Positions 37,064 through 47,519 are shown, counted from the stretch's first letter. The stretch is 64,000 nt of DNA from Streptomyces sp. 1-11 (GCF_007176755.1 NZ_BJTV01000002.1:124655-188654), one strand, 5' to 3'. Notes: generated from the sequence alone by a model not told the origin. A program made the numbers and translations.

Positions 37064-37870
37064 TCAGCGCTCCCGTACGCCGATCACCACGTGCGCGTAC
37101 AGCTCCTCGGACGCCGCCGCACGGGCCGTCAGACCGGCGTCGGCGAACGCCTGGACGGCGGCCCGGGCCTGGTGCTCGCCGGTCTCGGCCAGGAGGCAGC
37201 CGCCCGGCGCCAGCCAGCCGGCGGCCCCGGCGGCCACCCGGCGCAGCACGTCCAGTCCGTCCGCGCCGCCGTCGAGCGCGACCGGCGGCTCGTGGTCGCG
37301 GGCCTCCGCCGGGAGGAGCGGCACCTCGGCGCTCGGGACGTAGGGCACGTTGGCGGTGAGGATGCCGACCCGGCCGCGCAGCGCGGGCGGCAGGGCGTCG
37401 AACAGGTCGCCCACGTGGGCCCGGCCGTCGTACGGGGCGAGGTTGCGGCGGGCGCAGCGCACCGCGGCGGGGTCGATGTCGGCGGCGTGCACCTCGACGG
37501 GGCCGAGCGCATCGGCCAGGGCCGCGCCGAGCGCACCGGATCCGCAGCACAGGTCCACCACGACCGTGGCGTCCGGGGCCTGGGCCAGGGCCTGGTCGAC
37601 CAGGAACTCGGTACGGCGGCGCGGCACGAAGACACCTGCGTCCACGGCGATCCGCAGACCGTGGAACGAGGCCCAGCCGACGACGTGCTCGAGCGGCAGG
37701 CCGGCGGCTCGCCGGTCCACCATCGCGGCCAGTTCGGCGGGGGTGCGGGCGGTGCCGAGGATCAGCTCCGCCTCTTCCTCGGCGAAGACGCAGCCGGCGG
37801 CGCGCAACGCGGAGACGACGGCGGGGCGGGAGAGCGGGGACGGGGAGGGAAGGGAGGGCAGCGAGGACAT
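37064..37870 (-). CDS. PrmC/HemK-like protein methyltransferase, unknown substrate
   Basis: A 268-residue SAM-dependent methyltransferase. It has a helical N-terminal domain, VFVPRRRTEFLVDQAL, the SAM loop VVDLCCGSGALGAAL and the catalytic-region motif NVPYVPSAEV. True PrmC enzymes have NPPY; here the motif is NVPY, as in a PrmC-related group with unknown target. DHEPPVALDGGADGLDVLRR is typical for the family. It converges on the phosphatase gene with 6 bases between. The start at 37870 fits best, though an in-frame start at 37936 exists. Confidence 0.82.
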   Translation of the reverse strand: MSSLPSLPSPSPLSRPAVVSALRAAGCVFAEEEAELILGTARTPAELAAMVDRRAAGLPLEHVVGWASFHGLRIAVDAGVFVPRRRTEFLVDQALAQAPDATVVVDLCCGSGALGAALADALGPVEVHAADIDPAAVRCARRNLAPYDGRAHVGDLFDALPPALRGRVGILTANVPYVPSAEVPLLPAEARDHEPPVALDGGADGLDVLRRVAAGAAGWLAPGGCLLAETGEHQARAAVQAFADAGLTARAAASEELYAHVVIGVRER

Positions 37871-38071
37871 GCGGGCCGAGAGCCTTTCGGAGAACCGGAG
37901 CCGAAGGGCGCTCCCGCGCTCACAGCAAGCGGTCACGAAGAGGGAGCACCCGGGCTGACACAGCGGTAATGGGTCTCACCTCCTCGACACCTCGACAACC
38001 GTCAGGCCGCGGAGATCCGCGACCGGACGGCCACCTTACCCCAGCCCGTCGGCCCCCCACAGCCTTCTCGG

Positions 38072-38133
38072 CCCTCTTCCCCGGCCCTCTTCCCGGGCCT
38101 GTTCCCGGGCCTGTTCCCGGGCTTGTTCCCCGG
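38072..38133. repeat. Five 12-13-base tandem repeats
   Basis: Units of the form CCTGTTCCCGGG (two exact at 38098-38121) with three variants on either side. They lie in the 361-base divergent region (37871-38231) between the PrmC-like and MarR genes. The rest of that region holds the MarR operator and no gene. Each unit contains the CCCGGG palindrome, but no function is evident. Confidence 0.7.
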
Positions 38134-38195
38134 CGGCCCGGCATCCCGGCACCGGCGAGCCGATGGTTGACCTGGGCAACTTTCTTTCTTTCCCT

Positions 38196-38212
38196 AGTTG
38201 TACTGTGCAACT
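38196..38212 (+). promoter_or_regulatory. MarR-type operator AGTTG-N7-CAACT
   Basis: AGTTG and CAACT flank TACTGTG, making a 17-base near-palindrome that lies 20 bases before the MarR start codon, so the regulator probably represses itself. The reverse strand reads AGTTGCACAGTACAACT, which matches the site before the other MarR gene (63330) in its first 11 bases. Confidence 0.65.
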
Positions 38213-38231
38213 GGAGTGCAGGAGGTATCCC

Positions 38232-38684
38232 GTGACAGCAGCAGCGCAGACGGCCGTCGAGACCATCCAGCGCGAGATGACCATCTTCGCCCGCCGGGCC
38301 CGGGCCTCAGCGGGCCGGATGCATCCCGAGCTGTCACTGGTGTCGTACACGTTGCTCGGGCATCTGGAGGAGAGCGGCGGCTGCCGGGCCACCGATCTGG
38401 CCGCGCACTACGCCCTGGACAAGTCCACGGTCAGCCGCCAGGTGGGGGCGCTGGAGCGGGCCGGGCTCATCGAGCGCCGTACCGACCCGGAGGACCACCG
38501 CGTCCAGGTGCTGGACCTGACGGAGGCCGGCCGGGCGATCCTCGCCCAGGTCACGCGCAGCCGCCGGGCCGCCTTCCGGGAGCGGCTCGCCGAGTGGCCC
38601 GAGGAGGACCTGGTCCGTTTCGCACGCTACCTGGAGCGGTACAACGCCGGACCGGCCCCGGCGGCCGGCCCCGGCGGCGCCTGA
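38232..38684 (+). CDS. MarR-family transcriptional regulator
   Basis: A 150-residue winged-helix regulator. ATDLAAHYALDKSTVSRQVGALERAGL is split across the recognition helix, and RRTDPEDHRVQVLDLTEAG is the wing with the MarR DxR signature. The GTG start (VTAAAQTAV) has GGAGG six bases upstream. The frame is open further upstream, but that part crosses the promoter and operator. Ligand unknown. Divergent from the PrmC-like gene. Confidence 0.87.
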   Translation: MTAAAQTAVETIQREMTIFARRARASAGRMHPELSLVSYTLLGHLEESGGCRATDLAAHYALDKSTVSRQVGALERAGLIERRTDPEDHRVQVLDLTEAGRAILAQVTRSRRAAFRERLAEWPEEDLVRFARYLERYNAGPAPAAGPGGA

Positions 38685-38693
38685 CGACAGGGT

Positions 38694-39449
38694 CTAGGCC
38701 ACCGGTACGGCAGCCGCCCGGCCGTCCGTGATCCGCTCCGGCACGCGGGCCGCGAGGAACGCCGTGCCGCGGCGCAGCCGGAAGCCGAGCGCCTCGTAGA
38801 GCCGCAGGGCGTCGGTGTTCCGGGCGCTCGCGTGCAGGAACGGGGTCTCGCCCCGCTCCCGTACGCCGTGCGCGACGGCGCCGATCAGCCGGCCGGCCAG
38901 GCCCTCGCCGCGGTGGGCCGGGTCGGTGCAGACGGCGCTGATCTCGGTCCAGCCCGGCGGCCGCAGCCGCTCCCCCGCCATGGCGACCAGGGCGCCCTCG
39001 CGGCGGATGCCGAGGTAGGTGCCCAGTTCGACGGTGCGCGCCAGGAAGGGGCCCGGCCGGGTGCGCCGCACCAGGTCGAGCATCTCGGGCACGTCGCGCG
39101 GGCCGAGGCGGACCGCCTCCGGGTCCGGCGCGGCGGCGAGGCCGTCGTCCACGAGCTGCACGCCCTCCGTCCGGAAGGTCACCTCCCAGCCGTCCGGGAC
39201 CTCCGCGATGTAGCCCGACAGGGGCACCTCGGCGCCCGGACCGGCCAGTGCGGCGAGGTCCGCCCAGTCGTCCGCGTCCGGGTCGTCGGGCAGCGCCAGC
39301 CACGGGGACACGTCGAGCGGGTAGCGCAGCACACGGCCGCGCCGCTCTGCGAAGTGCGCGTGCGGGCCGGTCAGGGAGGCGAGGGCGGGATTGTCGAGGA
39401 CGTGCCGGGCCGCGGACGCCTCCGGGCCCGCGCCGGTCGCGGCGCTCAT
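38694..39449 (-). CDS. GNAT-family N-acetyltransferase
   Basis: A 251-residue protein with the GNAT fold in its C-terminal half: ISAVCTDPAHRGEGLAGRLIGAVA holds the acetyl-CoA loop (R/Q-x-x-G-x-G/A), and LHASARNTDALRLYEALGF is the final motif of FR47-like enzymes. The N-terminal half is less conserved. Substrate unknown. Its ATG overlaps the oxidoreductase stop as ATGA, so the two are cotranscribed; it converges on the MarR gene with a gap of nine bases. Confidence 0.83.
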   Translation of the reverse strand: MSAATGAGPEASAARHVLDNPALASLTGPHAHFAERRGRVLRYPLDVSPWLALPDDPDADDWADLAALAGPGAEVPLSGYIAEVPDGWEVTFRTEGVQLVDDGLAAAPDPEAVRLGPRDVPEMLDLVRRTRPGPFLARTVELGTYLGIRREGALVAMAGERLRPPGWTEISAVCTDPAHRGEGLAGRLIGAVAHGVRERGETPFLHASARNTDALRLYEALGFRLRRGTAFLAARVPERITDGRAAAVPVA

Positions 39450-40372
39450 CCGCCCACCTCGATGACGATCTTGCCCTGGGCGTGCCCCTCTTCCACGGCG
39501 CGCAGAGCCTCCCCGGCGCGCTCCAGCGGGAAGGTGCGGGTGACGTGCGGGTCCAGGACGCCGCGCAGCACGAGGTCCGCCAGCTCGGCCAGCACGGTGG
39601 CGGTGCGGGCCCGGGCGACGCGTGAGCCGCCCAGCGCGGCGGCCTCCGCGGGCGGGGCGCCCGCCGTGATCAGTCTCGTCCGGTCGGCGAGCAGGCCGGC
39701 CGCTTCGGCGAGCGTGTCGCCGCCCACCAGGTCGTACACCGCGTCCACGCCGCCGGGAGCGGCGGCGCGCACCCGTTCGGCGAGGTCCGGGCCGCCCGGC
39801 ACGTGCACGGCGCCCAGCGACTCGACGAAGTCCTTCTTGGCCTCGCTCGCCACGCCGACCACCCGCACCCCGAAGGCGCGGGCGATCTGCAGGGCCGCGG
39901 CGCCGACCCCGCCGCCCGCGCCGGTGACCAGCAGCGTCGCGCCCTCGGGCAGGGCGAGCTGGCTCAGGCCGTCGTAGGCGGTGGCCGCGGCGACCGGCAG
40001 GGTGGCGGCGTCGGTGAACGACAGCCCGTCCGGCTTGTGCGCGGTCACGGAGGCACTGAGCAGGGCGTACTCGGCGTACCCGCCGTCGACGGTGTTGCCG
40101 AACACGGCATCGCCGGCGGCGAACCCGGTCACTCCCGGCCCGGCCTCCTCGACGACGCCGGCCGCCTCGTTGCCGAACACGGCGGGGAAGACCCTCTCCG
40201 CGGGGTCGCCGGGGCGGCGCAGGCCCTCGCGCAGCTTCCAGTCGACGGGGTTCACCCCGGCCGCGCGCACCGCGACCAGCAGCTCACCCGGGCCGGGGCT
40301 CGGCCGGTCCACCTCGGTCAGCGCCTCGGCCTCCGGGCCGCCGTACCGCGTGAAGACGTACGCCTTGGCCAT
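39446..40372 (-). CDS. Zeta-crystallin-like quinone oxidoreductase (MDR superfamily)
   Basis: A 308-residue medium-chain reductase without zinc ligands. MAKAYVFTRYGGPEAEALTE, VAVRAAGVNPVDWKLREG and the NADPH loop LLVTGAGGGVGAAALQIARA are typical of quinone oxidoreductases. It probably reduces quinones or enones with NADPH. It lies upstream of the GNAT gene in one operon and diverges from the molybdoenzyme gene. Confidence 0.88.
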   Translation of the reverse strand: MAKAYVFTRYGGPEAEALTEVDRPSPGPGELLVAVRAAGVNPVDWKLREGLRRPGDPAERVFPAVFGNEAAGVVEEAGPGVTGFAAGDAVFGNTVDGGYAEYALLSASVTAHKPDGLSFTDAATLPVAAATAYDGLSQLALPEGATLLVTGAGGGVGAAALQIARAFGVRVVGVASEAKKDFVESLGAVHVPGGPDLAERVRAAAPGGVDAVYDLVGGDTLAEAAGLLADRTRLITAGAPPAEAAALGGSRVARARTATVLAELADLVLRGVLDPHVTRTFPLERAGEALRAVEEGHAQGKIVIEVGG

Positions 40373-40541
40373 CCTGTGTCCTCTCCTCCGTCGTACCGTC
40401 GCCGGCGCACCGGCCGGCACTCAGCGGCAAGACCGGGCGGGCCGGGGCTATTCCCGGCCGCGGAATCAGTTCGCACGGCTGTAACGATCGGGGTACTGAC
40501 CTGGGGCGGAGCACGCGCGCGGACAGCGTACGGTGGAAGCC

Positions 40542-41139
<598 letters not shown>

Positions 41140-41147
<8 letters not shown>

Positions 41148-41907
41148 GACAGTGACCGCGGCCCGCGTCCCCGCGACGCGTTTCGCCGTGCCCGGGCGCA
41201 TCGCGGTGAGCGAGCAGGCCGCGTCGGTGTGGCAGACGGCCACGCTGACCGGGATCCGCCGCGAGACCCCGCACGCGGCCACCTTCCGGTTCGCGGTGCC
41301 GGACTGGGCGGGCCACCTGCCCGGGCAGCACCTGCTGCTGCGGCTGACCGCGCCGGACGGCTACGTGGCCCAGCGCCACTACTCGATCGCGTCCGCCCCC
41401 GACGACTCGGGCCACATCGAGCTGACCCTGGACCACGTGCGGGACGGCGAGGTCTCGGGCTGGTTCCACACCACGGCCCGGCCCGGTGACACGGTGGAGA
41501 TGCGCGGCCCGCTGAGCGGCTTCTTCGCCTGGCCGGGCGACCGGCCCGCCCTGCTGCTCGGGGCCGGTTCCGGCGTCGTGCCGCTGATGTCGATGGTGCG
41601 CCACCACCGGGCACGGGGACTCGACGTGCCGCTGCGGATGCTGGTCTCGGCGCGCGGCCCCGAGGAGCTGATCTACGCCGGGGAACTGGGCGAGGAGACG
41701 ACGGCCGTGTTCACACGGAGCGCCCCCGCGGGGGTGCCGGTGGGTCGTATGGCTGCCGCCCATGTGGCGCCGCTCCTGGCCGAGCAGCCTCCGGGTGGCT
41801 GGGAAGCCTATGTGTGCGGCTCCAACGGCTTCGCGGAGCATGCCTCCAGGCTGCTGGTCGCGGCGGGCCAGCCGGTCGAGCGGATCCGCATCGAGCGCTT
41901 CGGCTGA
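41140..41907 (+). CDS. Ferredoxin-NADP reductase-type flavoprotein
   Basis: A 255-residue FAD/NAD-binding reductase. RHYSIASAP is the FAD motif (RxYS), LLLGAGSGVVPLMSMVRH the NAD(P) motif, and YVCGSNGFAEH the C-terminal CG motif. There is no 2Fe-2S domain. The GTG start overlaps the molybdoenzyme gene, so it probably passes electrons from NAD(P)H to it or from it. Confidence 0.86.
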
Positions 41908-42112
41908 GCCGCTCGCCGCTCGCCCCGGCCGCGAGGGGCGTGCCGCGCGCCGGGCTCCAGGAGGGCTTGAACTCGCGGTGGGCGGGGTGCGCGAGGCGCA
42001 CCGTACGGGGTACCAGACGGGTGCGGACGCCTCGCGGGAGGCGGCGGAGGGCGGCCCGCCGGTGCCCCGGCCCGGTGGCCCTCCGGCTCCCGCCGCGGCG
42101 AGGAGGTGGGCC

Positions 42113-42697
42113 ATGCGTACCCGGGTGCGCGGCTGGCGCTGGCGGCGCAATCCGCTGCGGCGCAGGTCGGACGTCATGGAGGCCTGGACGGTCCTGGTCG
42201 TCGCCGTCCTGCTGTTCGTCGTCGCGCCGCTGGCCGGGGTGGCGGCCGGTCTGCACGCCCACGACCAGGCGCGGTCGCGCGCGACGGCGCTGCGGACCGA
42301 GCGGCACGAGGTGCGCGCCACGCTGACCGGCGAGGTGTCCCGGCGGCCGCGCCCGGTCGAGGGCTACCGCGCGCACCCCTATCAGGCCAAGGTCCGCTGG
42401 ACCGAGCCGGGCGCCGGCACGCGTACCGCCGTGGCCCGCGTACCCGCCGGGAGCAGGGCCGGTGACGTGGTGCCCGTGTGGTTCGACGCCCGGGGCCGCG
42501 CCGTCGCCCCGCCGCCGAACGACGTCGCGGTCTGGCAGCACACCGTCACGGTGGGCCTGTGCGCGGCGGGCGGCTCGGCGTCCGTGGTCCTCCTCGGGTA
42601 CGCCGTGCAGCGCCGGTCCGCGCTGCGCCACCGGATGGACGAGTGGGAGCGGGAGTGGGCGCGCACCGGCCCGAAGTGGACCCGGCCGCGCACCTGA
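42113..42697 (+). CDS. Rv1733c-like membrane protein
   Basis: A 194-residue protein with two transmembrane helices at about residues 24-46 and 145-165 and a soluble extracellular domain between (YQAKVRWTEPG, VPVWFDARGR). The basic start RGWRWRRNPLRRRSD is typical of actinobacterial Rv1733c family proteins. GAGGAGG precedes ATG. Function unknown. The 205 bases before it hold no gene. Confidence 0.72.
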   Translation: MRTRVRGWRWRRNPLRRRSDVMEAWTVLVVAVLLFVVAPLAGVAAGLHAHDQARSRATALRTERHEVRATLTGEVSRRPRPVEGYRAHPYQAKVRWTEPGAGTRTAVARVPAGSRAGDVVPVWFDARGRAVAPPPNDVAVWQHTVTVGLCAAGGSASVVLLGYAVQRRSALRHRMDEWEREWARTGPKWTRPRT

Positions 42698-42817
42698 GCG
42701 GGTGAGGCGGCCCGACGACCGCGGCCGTCCGGACCGTCCGTGCACCGCCGTGAACCGACCGCGGCGGCAACCGCTTTCACCGCGGTGACCAGCATGAGGA
42801 CCGTTCGCCGCGCGGGC

Positions 42818-42838
42818 TTCGGGAAACCGTGTCCCGAA
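42818..42838 (+). promoter_or_regulatory. Dyad TTCGGGA-N7-TCCCGAA upstream of the esterase gene
   Basis: Perfect seven-base arms with a seven-base spacer, 75 bases before the esterase start. The core GGGAAACCGTGTCCC has the look of a LacI-family operator, which would suit a sugar-induced gene; no LacI gene is in the window. Confidence 0.45.
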
Positions 42839-42913
42839 CGGGCCTGGCGAGTCGTCCGGCCACCCTCCTACCGTGGGCCCACGCAGTCCTTTCGTTGACG
42901 AAGGCGGTTCCCG

Positions 42914-43882
<969 letters not shown>

Positions 43883-43982
43883 CCCGCGGTCACGCCGGAC
43901 GCGCCGTCGCGCCGGGCCTGCGGTCGCGCCGGGCCCGGCCCGCACCGGCCGGACCGGCGCCGCCCGCCGTCTTCCCTCCGGT

Positions 43983-43994
43983 CCGACCAGTCGG
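43983..43994 (+). promoter_or_regulatory. CCGACCAGTCGG dyad, TetR-type operator candidate
   Basis: Five-base perfect arms around CA, extending to GTCCGACCAGTCGGTAC. This resembles the GACCGACYRGTCGGTC boxes seen before many TetR-controlled Streptomyces genes. It lies 67 bases before the beta-lactamase-fold gene. The binding protein is unknown. Confidence 0.45.
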
Positions 43995-44061
43995 TACGTT
44001 CGGGTGCGCCCCGGGCCGCGCTGCCGCCGCCCGGGTTCCCGGCGACGACGACGGAGGCTGG

Positions 44062-45228
44062 ATGTCCGCGCACGAGGCACCGGTTCACGGCCACTGCGAT
44101 CCGCGCTTCACCGCGGTGCGGGAGGCGTTCGAGGAGAACTTCCGGGAGCGGGACGAACTGGGCGCCGCCGTGACCGTGACCGTCGGCGGCGAGACGGTGG
44201 CCGATCTGTGGGGCGGCTGGGCGGACGCGGCCCGCACCCGGCCCTGGGACCGGGACACCCTGGTCAACGTGTGGTCCACCACCAAGGGGCCGGTGGCCCT
44301 GTGCGCGCATCTGCTCGCCGACCGGGGCCTGCTCGACCTGGACCGGCCGGTGGCCGCGTACTGGCCGGAGTTCGCGGCCGCGGGCAAGGCTGACGTCCGG
44401 GTACGGGACCTGCTCTCGCACCGCGCCGGGCTGTCCGGCCTGCGCGAGCCGCACTCCGTCGAGCAGCTCTACGACTGGGAGCTGACGACCGCGCGGCTGG
44501 CGGCCACCGAGCCCTGGTGGGAGCCGGGCACCCGGTCCGGATACCACGCGCTGACCTGGGGCTTCCTGATCGGCGAGGTGATGCGGCGGGTCTCGGGGCT
44601 GCTGCCCGGCGCACTCCTGGAGCGGGAGGTGACGGGGCCGCTCGGGCTGGACTTCACGATCGGCCTGCCGGAGAAGGAGGCCGGCCGGGCGGCCGAGCTG
44701 GTCCACGCGCGGTCCGGAGACGACGGTGAACGGGCCGCCGCCTTCGCCCGGTTGCCGCCGGCCGCGATCGCCGCACTGGCCAATCCGCCGGTGGGCGCGG
44801 CGCAGGCGAACACGGCCGCGTGGCGGGCGGCGGAGATCCCCGCGGCCAACGGGCACGGCACGGCCCGCGCGGTCGCCGCGCTGTACGGCGTCCTCGCCGG
44901 ACGGGGCTCCCACGGCGGCCGGCGCGTCCTGTCGCAGCGGGCCGCCGAGCGGGTGCGCGAGGGGCAGGGCCGCTGCCGCGACCTGGTGCTGGGGGCGGGC
45001 CTGGGAGGCGAGACGGAGATCGGACTCGGGGTGTGGCTGAGCGGACCGCACGGCTCCTACGGACCGAACCCGCGCGCTTTCGGACACGACGGGTTCGGGG
45101 GTTCCTGCGGACTCGCGGACCCGGAGGCGGGGGTCTCGCTCGGCTACGTGATGAACCGGATGGGGCCGCACATCGCGGACGACCCGCGCAAGAGCGCCCT
45201 GGTGAAGGCGGTCTACAGCGCCCTGTGA
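44062..45228 (+). CDS. Beta-lactamase-fold serine hydrolase (class C-like esterase)
   Basis: A 388-residue cytosolic hydrolase. The S-x-x-K motif is STTK (serine residue 72), followed by the Y-x-N-like SGYHALTWG and the C-terminal HDGFGGS replacing K-T-G, all typical of EstB-type esterases and LACTB-like proteins rather than antibiotic-hydrolysing enzymes. No signal peptide. GGAGG stands close to the ATG. Substrate unknown. Confidence 0.88.
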   Translation: MSAHEAPVHGHCDPRFTAVREAFEENFRERDELGAAVTVTVGGETVADLWGGWADAARTRPWDRDTLVNVWSTTKGPVALCAHLLADRGLLDLDRPVAAYWPEFAAAGKADVRVRDLLSHRAGLSGLREPHSVEQLYDWELTTARLAATEPWWEPGTRSGYHALTWGFLIGEVMRRVSGLLPGALLEREVTGPLGLDFTIGLPEKEAGRAAELVHARSGDDGERAAAFARLPPAAIAALANPPVGAAQANTAAWRAAEIPAANGHGTARAVAALYGVLAGRGSHGGRRVLSQRAAERVREGQGRCRDLVLGAGLGGETEIGLGVWLSGPHGSYGPNPRAFGHDGFGGSCGLADPEAGVSLGYVMNRMGPHIADDPRKSALVKAVYSAL

Positions 45229-45281
45229 GGACAGGCCGGGCGGGTGGGTTTCGGCCGAACCGGCAGACCGCTCTTCCCTCG

Positions 45282-45293
45282 TGGTTTAGACCA
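45282..45293 (+). promoter_or_regulatory. TGGTTTAGACCA box upstream of the GntR gene
   Basis: Differs in one base from TGGTCTAGACCA, the core of the DasR-responsive element and of HutC-subfamily GntR operators in Streptomyces. It lies 65 bases before the GntR start. Since the downstream protein is itself of the HutC type, autoregulation is the simplest reading, with DasR control as an alternative. Confidence 0.6.
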
Positions 45294-45357
45294 ATGCTAG
45301 ATGTGGTCGCGCAATGAGCCCATCCGGCTACGTCTTGTCACCAACAGGAGGCGCGGC

Positions 45358-46101
45358 ATGGCCCGCACCACCCCGCTCGACCCCCCGCAGACCGACGACC
45401 TGCCGCTGTACCGGCGGGTCGCGGCGCTGCTGCTCGCCGAACTGCACGACGGCACCGTCCCGCCCGGCGACCGGCTGCCGAGCGAGCGGCGCCTCGCCCG
45501 GCACTTCGGCGTCAGCCGCGAGACCGTACGGCAGGCGCTCGAGGTGCTGCGCCGGGACGGCCAGGTCGCCACGGACCGGCGGGGCAGCCACGCCACGCTG
45601 CCCGGCCGCCCGGTCGAGGACCCGCTCTCGCTCACCTTCCCCGTCGGCGCCCGGCCGGCCGACCCGTGCGCGGTGGACCGGGCGACGGTGACCTGGGAGG
45701 CGCCGTCCCCGGAGCACGCGCGGGCGCTCGGACTGGCCCCGCACCGGCCGACGCTGGTGCACCGCTACCGGTCGGCCGCGCCCGACGGCCACTCGCTGCG
45801 CACGGCGGTGACAACGTTCTCCACGGTGGCGCTGAGCGAGGTCGCGGAGCTGGGCCGCTACCGCGACCGGGCGGACGGGGCCACCCCGGCGGAGCTGCGC
45901 CGGGCCTACGACTGGATGCGCAAGGCCGGGCTCACCCTGCACCACCGGGACTCCATCTCCCAGACCGGCGACGCCTCCTCGGTCCGGGTGACGCGCCGGG
46001 TGCACGACCAGTACGCGCGCCCGCTGGAGATCACCGACCTGGTGGTCGACTCCGGACGGGACGCGCTGGTCTACGAGTTCACGCTGCCGGCGGCCGGCTG
46101 A
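45358..46101 (+). CDS. GntR-family regulator, HutC subfamily
   Basis: A 247-residue regulator. Residues 15-80 form the GntR winged helix (PLYRRVAALLLAELHDG, GDRLPSERRLARHFGVSRET). Residues 90-245 form the UTRA ligand-binding domain (LVHRYRSAAPDG, ISQTGDASSV, PLEITDLVVDSG). The ligand is a small molecule, often a sugar phosphate or histidine derivative; which one is not clear. AGGAGG precedes ATG at 45358. Its 3' end overlaps the convergent methyltransferase gene by 31 bases. Confidence 0.88.
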   Translation: MARTTPLDPPQTDDLPLYRRVAALLLAELHDGTVPPGDRLPSERRLARHFGVSRETVRQALEVLRRDGQVATDRRGSHATLPGRPVEDPLSLTFPVGARPADPCAVDRATVTWEAPSPEHARALGLAPHRPTLVHRYRSAAPDGHSLRTAVTTFSTVALSEVAELGRYRDRADGATPAELRRAYDWMRKAGLTLHHRDSISQTGDASSVRVTRRVHDQYARPLEITDLVVDSGRDALVYEFTLPAAG

Positions 46102-46817
46102 GCGCGGGCCACGACGAGTCGTGCCCTCGGGGCGCCGTCGCCGCGCCGGCCGAACTCCGCCAGCGGGTGCAGTCCTACCGCGAAGCCGGCGCGGGCCAGC
46201 CCGCCGAGGACGTCGCCGAGCCGGAAGGTCCGGTAGTACATGACGAACGGCGGCCGCCACAGGGCGTTGCGCACCCGCATCACCGAGTCGAAGCCGAACA
46301 GCGTCCAGAACGCGGGACTGCCGGGGCGGGGCGGCGCGAAGAGCGGGAAGGCGAAGCTGCCGCCCGGCCGCAGCACCGAGCGGACCCCGCTGAAGAGCCC
46401 CGGCAGTTCGCGGGGCAGGAAGTGGCCGAACGCGCCGAAGCTGACCACCAGGTCGAAGGCGGGCCCGAAGGGCAGCGCCCGGGCGTCGCCGCGCACCCAG
46501 GCGACGTCCGGGCCGCCGGACGGCCGCCGGCGGCGGGCGACGTCGAGCATGCCGGCGCTGAAGTCGACGCCGGTGACGCTCCGGGCGCACAGCCCCGCCA
46601 GCAGTTCCGTGCCCGCTCCGGTGCCGCAGCACAGGTCGAGGCCGTCCTCGAACGGCCCGAGCGGGCCCAGCGCCTCGGCGACGGACTCCAGCACGCGACG
46701 GGGCGTGCGGAAGGGGGTGCTGTCGAACTTCGGGGCCAGCAGGTCGTAGCCGTGCTCGACGGACGACATCGCCTGGACGGCGAGTTCGCGCAGGCTGGGG
46801 CCTTCGGGGCTGAACAT
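46071..46817 (-). CDS. Class I SAM-dependent methyltransferase
   Basis: A 248-residue methyltransferase. GLDLCCGTGAGTELLAGL is the SAM-binding motif I; VTGVDFSAGMLDVARRR and VRGDARALPF are motifs post-I and II; FDLVVSFGAFGHFLP and VLRPGGSFAFPLF follow. It is of the methyltransf_11/25 type, small-molecule substrate unknown. It follows the PadR gene by 60 bases on the same strand and may be its target. Confidence 0.86.
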   Translation of the reverse strand: MFSPEGPSLRELAVQAMSSVEHGYDLLAPKFDSTPFRTPRRVLESVAEALGPLGPFEDGLDLCCGTGAGTELLAGLCARSVTGVDFSAGMLDVARRRRPSGGPDVAWVRGDARALPFGPAFDLVVSFGAFGHFLPRELPGLFSGVRSVLRPGGSFAFPLFAPPRPGSPAFWTLFGFDSVMRVRNALWRPPFVMYYRTFRLGDVLGGLARAGFAVGLHPLAEFGRRGDGAPRARLVVARAQPAAGSVNS

Positions 46818-46877
46818 CGCCTCAGCCTAGGGCGCAGCGAGGTGCGGTGCCAGGAGCCGCGGGCCCGGCGGGGATGG

Positions 46878-47447
46878 TCAGAGTGGCCCCAGGGGCACGC
46901 GCTGCTCGATGACGCGCAGAACGCGTTCGCACCAGCGCAGGTTCTCCTCCTCGAAGGCGATGCCGGCCATGAGCGTGAGGTACGGGCCGATCCGTTCGGC
47001 GGTGCGCAGGTACTCCTCCTCGGTCCGCCCGTCGAGGAGGCGGGCGCGCACCCGCTCGTAGCGGTCGAGCTTGCCGCGGGCCCAGCCCCTGCGCTCCGCC
47101 ACGAGCGCGCGGGCCACCGAGGGGTCGCCGCCGTCCATGGCCTGGATCTTGATGAGGAGTTCGTCCCGGACGGCCGTGGGCCGCTTCGGCGGTTCGTCGG
47201 CGAACGCCCGCAGCCGGCTCCGGCCCGCGTCCGTGAGGCTGAACATCCGCTTGGTGGGCCGCCGCTCCTGCGGCACCGTCCGGGCCTCGACCAGCCCGTC
47301 CTGCGCGAGGCGCTCCAGCTCCCGGTAGAGCTGCTGGGGGGTGGCGGGCCAGAAGTTCGCGAGCGAGACGTCGAACACCTTCGACAGCTCGTAGCCCGAG
47401 GCCTCACCCTCCAGCAGGGCGGCCAGGACGGCGTACTTGAGCGACAT
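46878..47447 (-). CDS. PadR-family transcriptional regulator
   Basis: A 189-residue regulator with winged helix MSLKYAVLAALLEGEASGYEL, PQQLYRELERLAQDGLV and the wing RRPTKRMFSLTDAGR, plus a Vir-type helical C-terminus (about residues 95-180). Divergent from the SnoaL-like gene. The perfect palindrome TCAACTAGTTGA lies in the 72 bases between them and could be its operator. Similar to the PadR at 30454. Confidence 0.88.
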   Translation of the reverse strand: MSLKYAVLAALLEGEASGYELSKVFDVSLANFWPATPQQLYRELERLAQDGLVEARTVPQERRPTKRMFSLTDAGRSRLRAFADEPPKRPTAVRDELLIKIQAMDGGDPSVARALVAERRGWARGKLDRYERVRARLLDGRTEEEYLRTAERIGPYLTLMAGIAFEEENLRWCERVLRVIEQRVPLGPL

Positions 47448-47490
47448 GTGGACACGCTAGCAGCAGGTGATTACTCTCATCCGCACCTAT

Positions 47491-47502
47491 TCAACTAGTT
47501 GA
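47491..47502. promoter_or_regulatory. TCAACTAGTTGA palindrome between padR-like and SnoaL-like genes
   Basis: A perfect 12-base palindrome 44 bases before the PadR start and 18 bases before the SnoaL-like start. Its core CAACTAGTTG also forms the fadH-like operator at 33151. On the minus strand TTGAAT within and beside it and TAATCA 15 bases on could form the padR promoter. Confidence 0.65.
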
Positions 47503-47519
47503 CTATGCGGGGAGATCGG

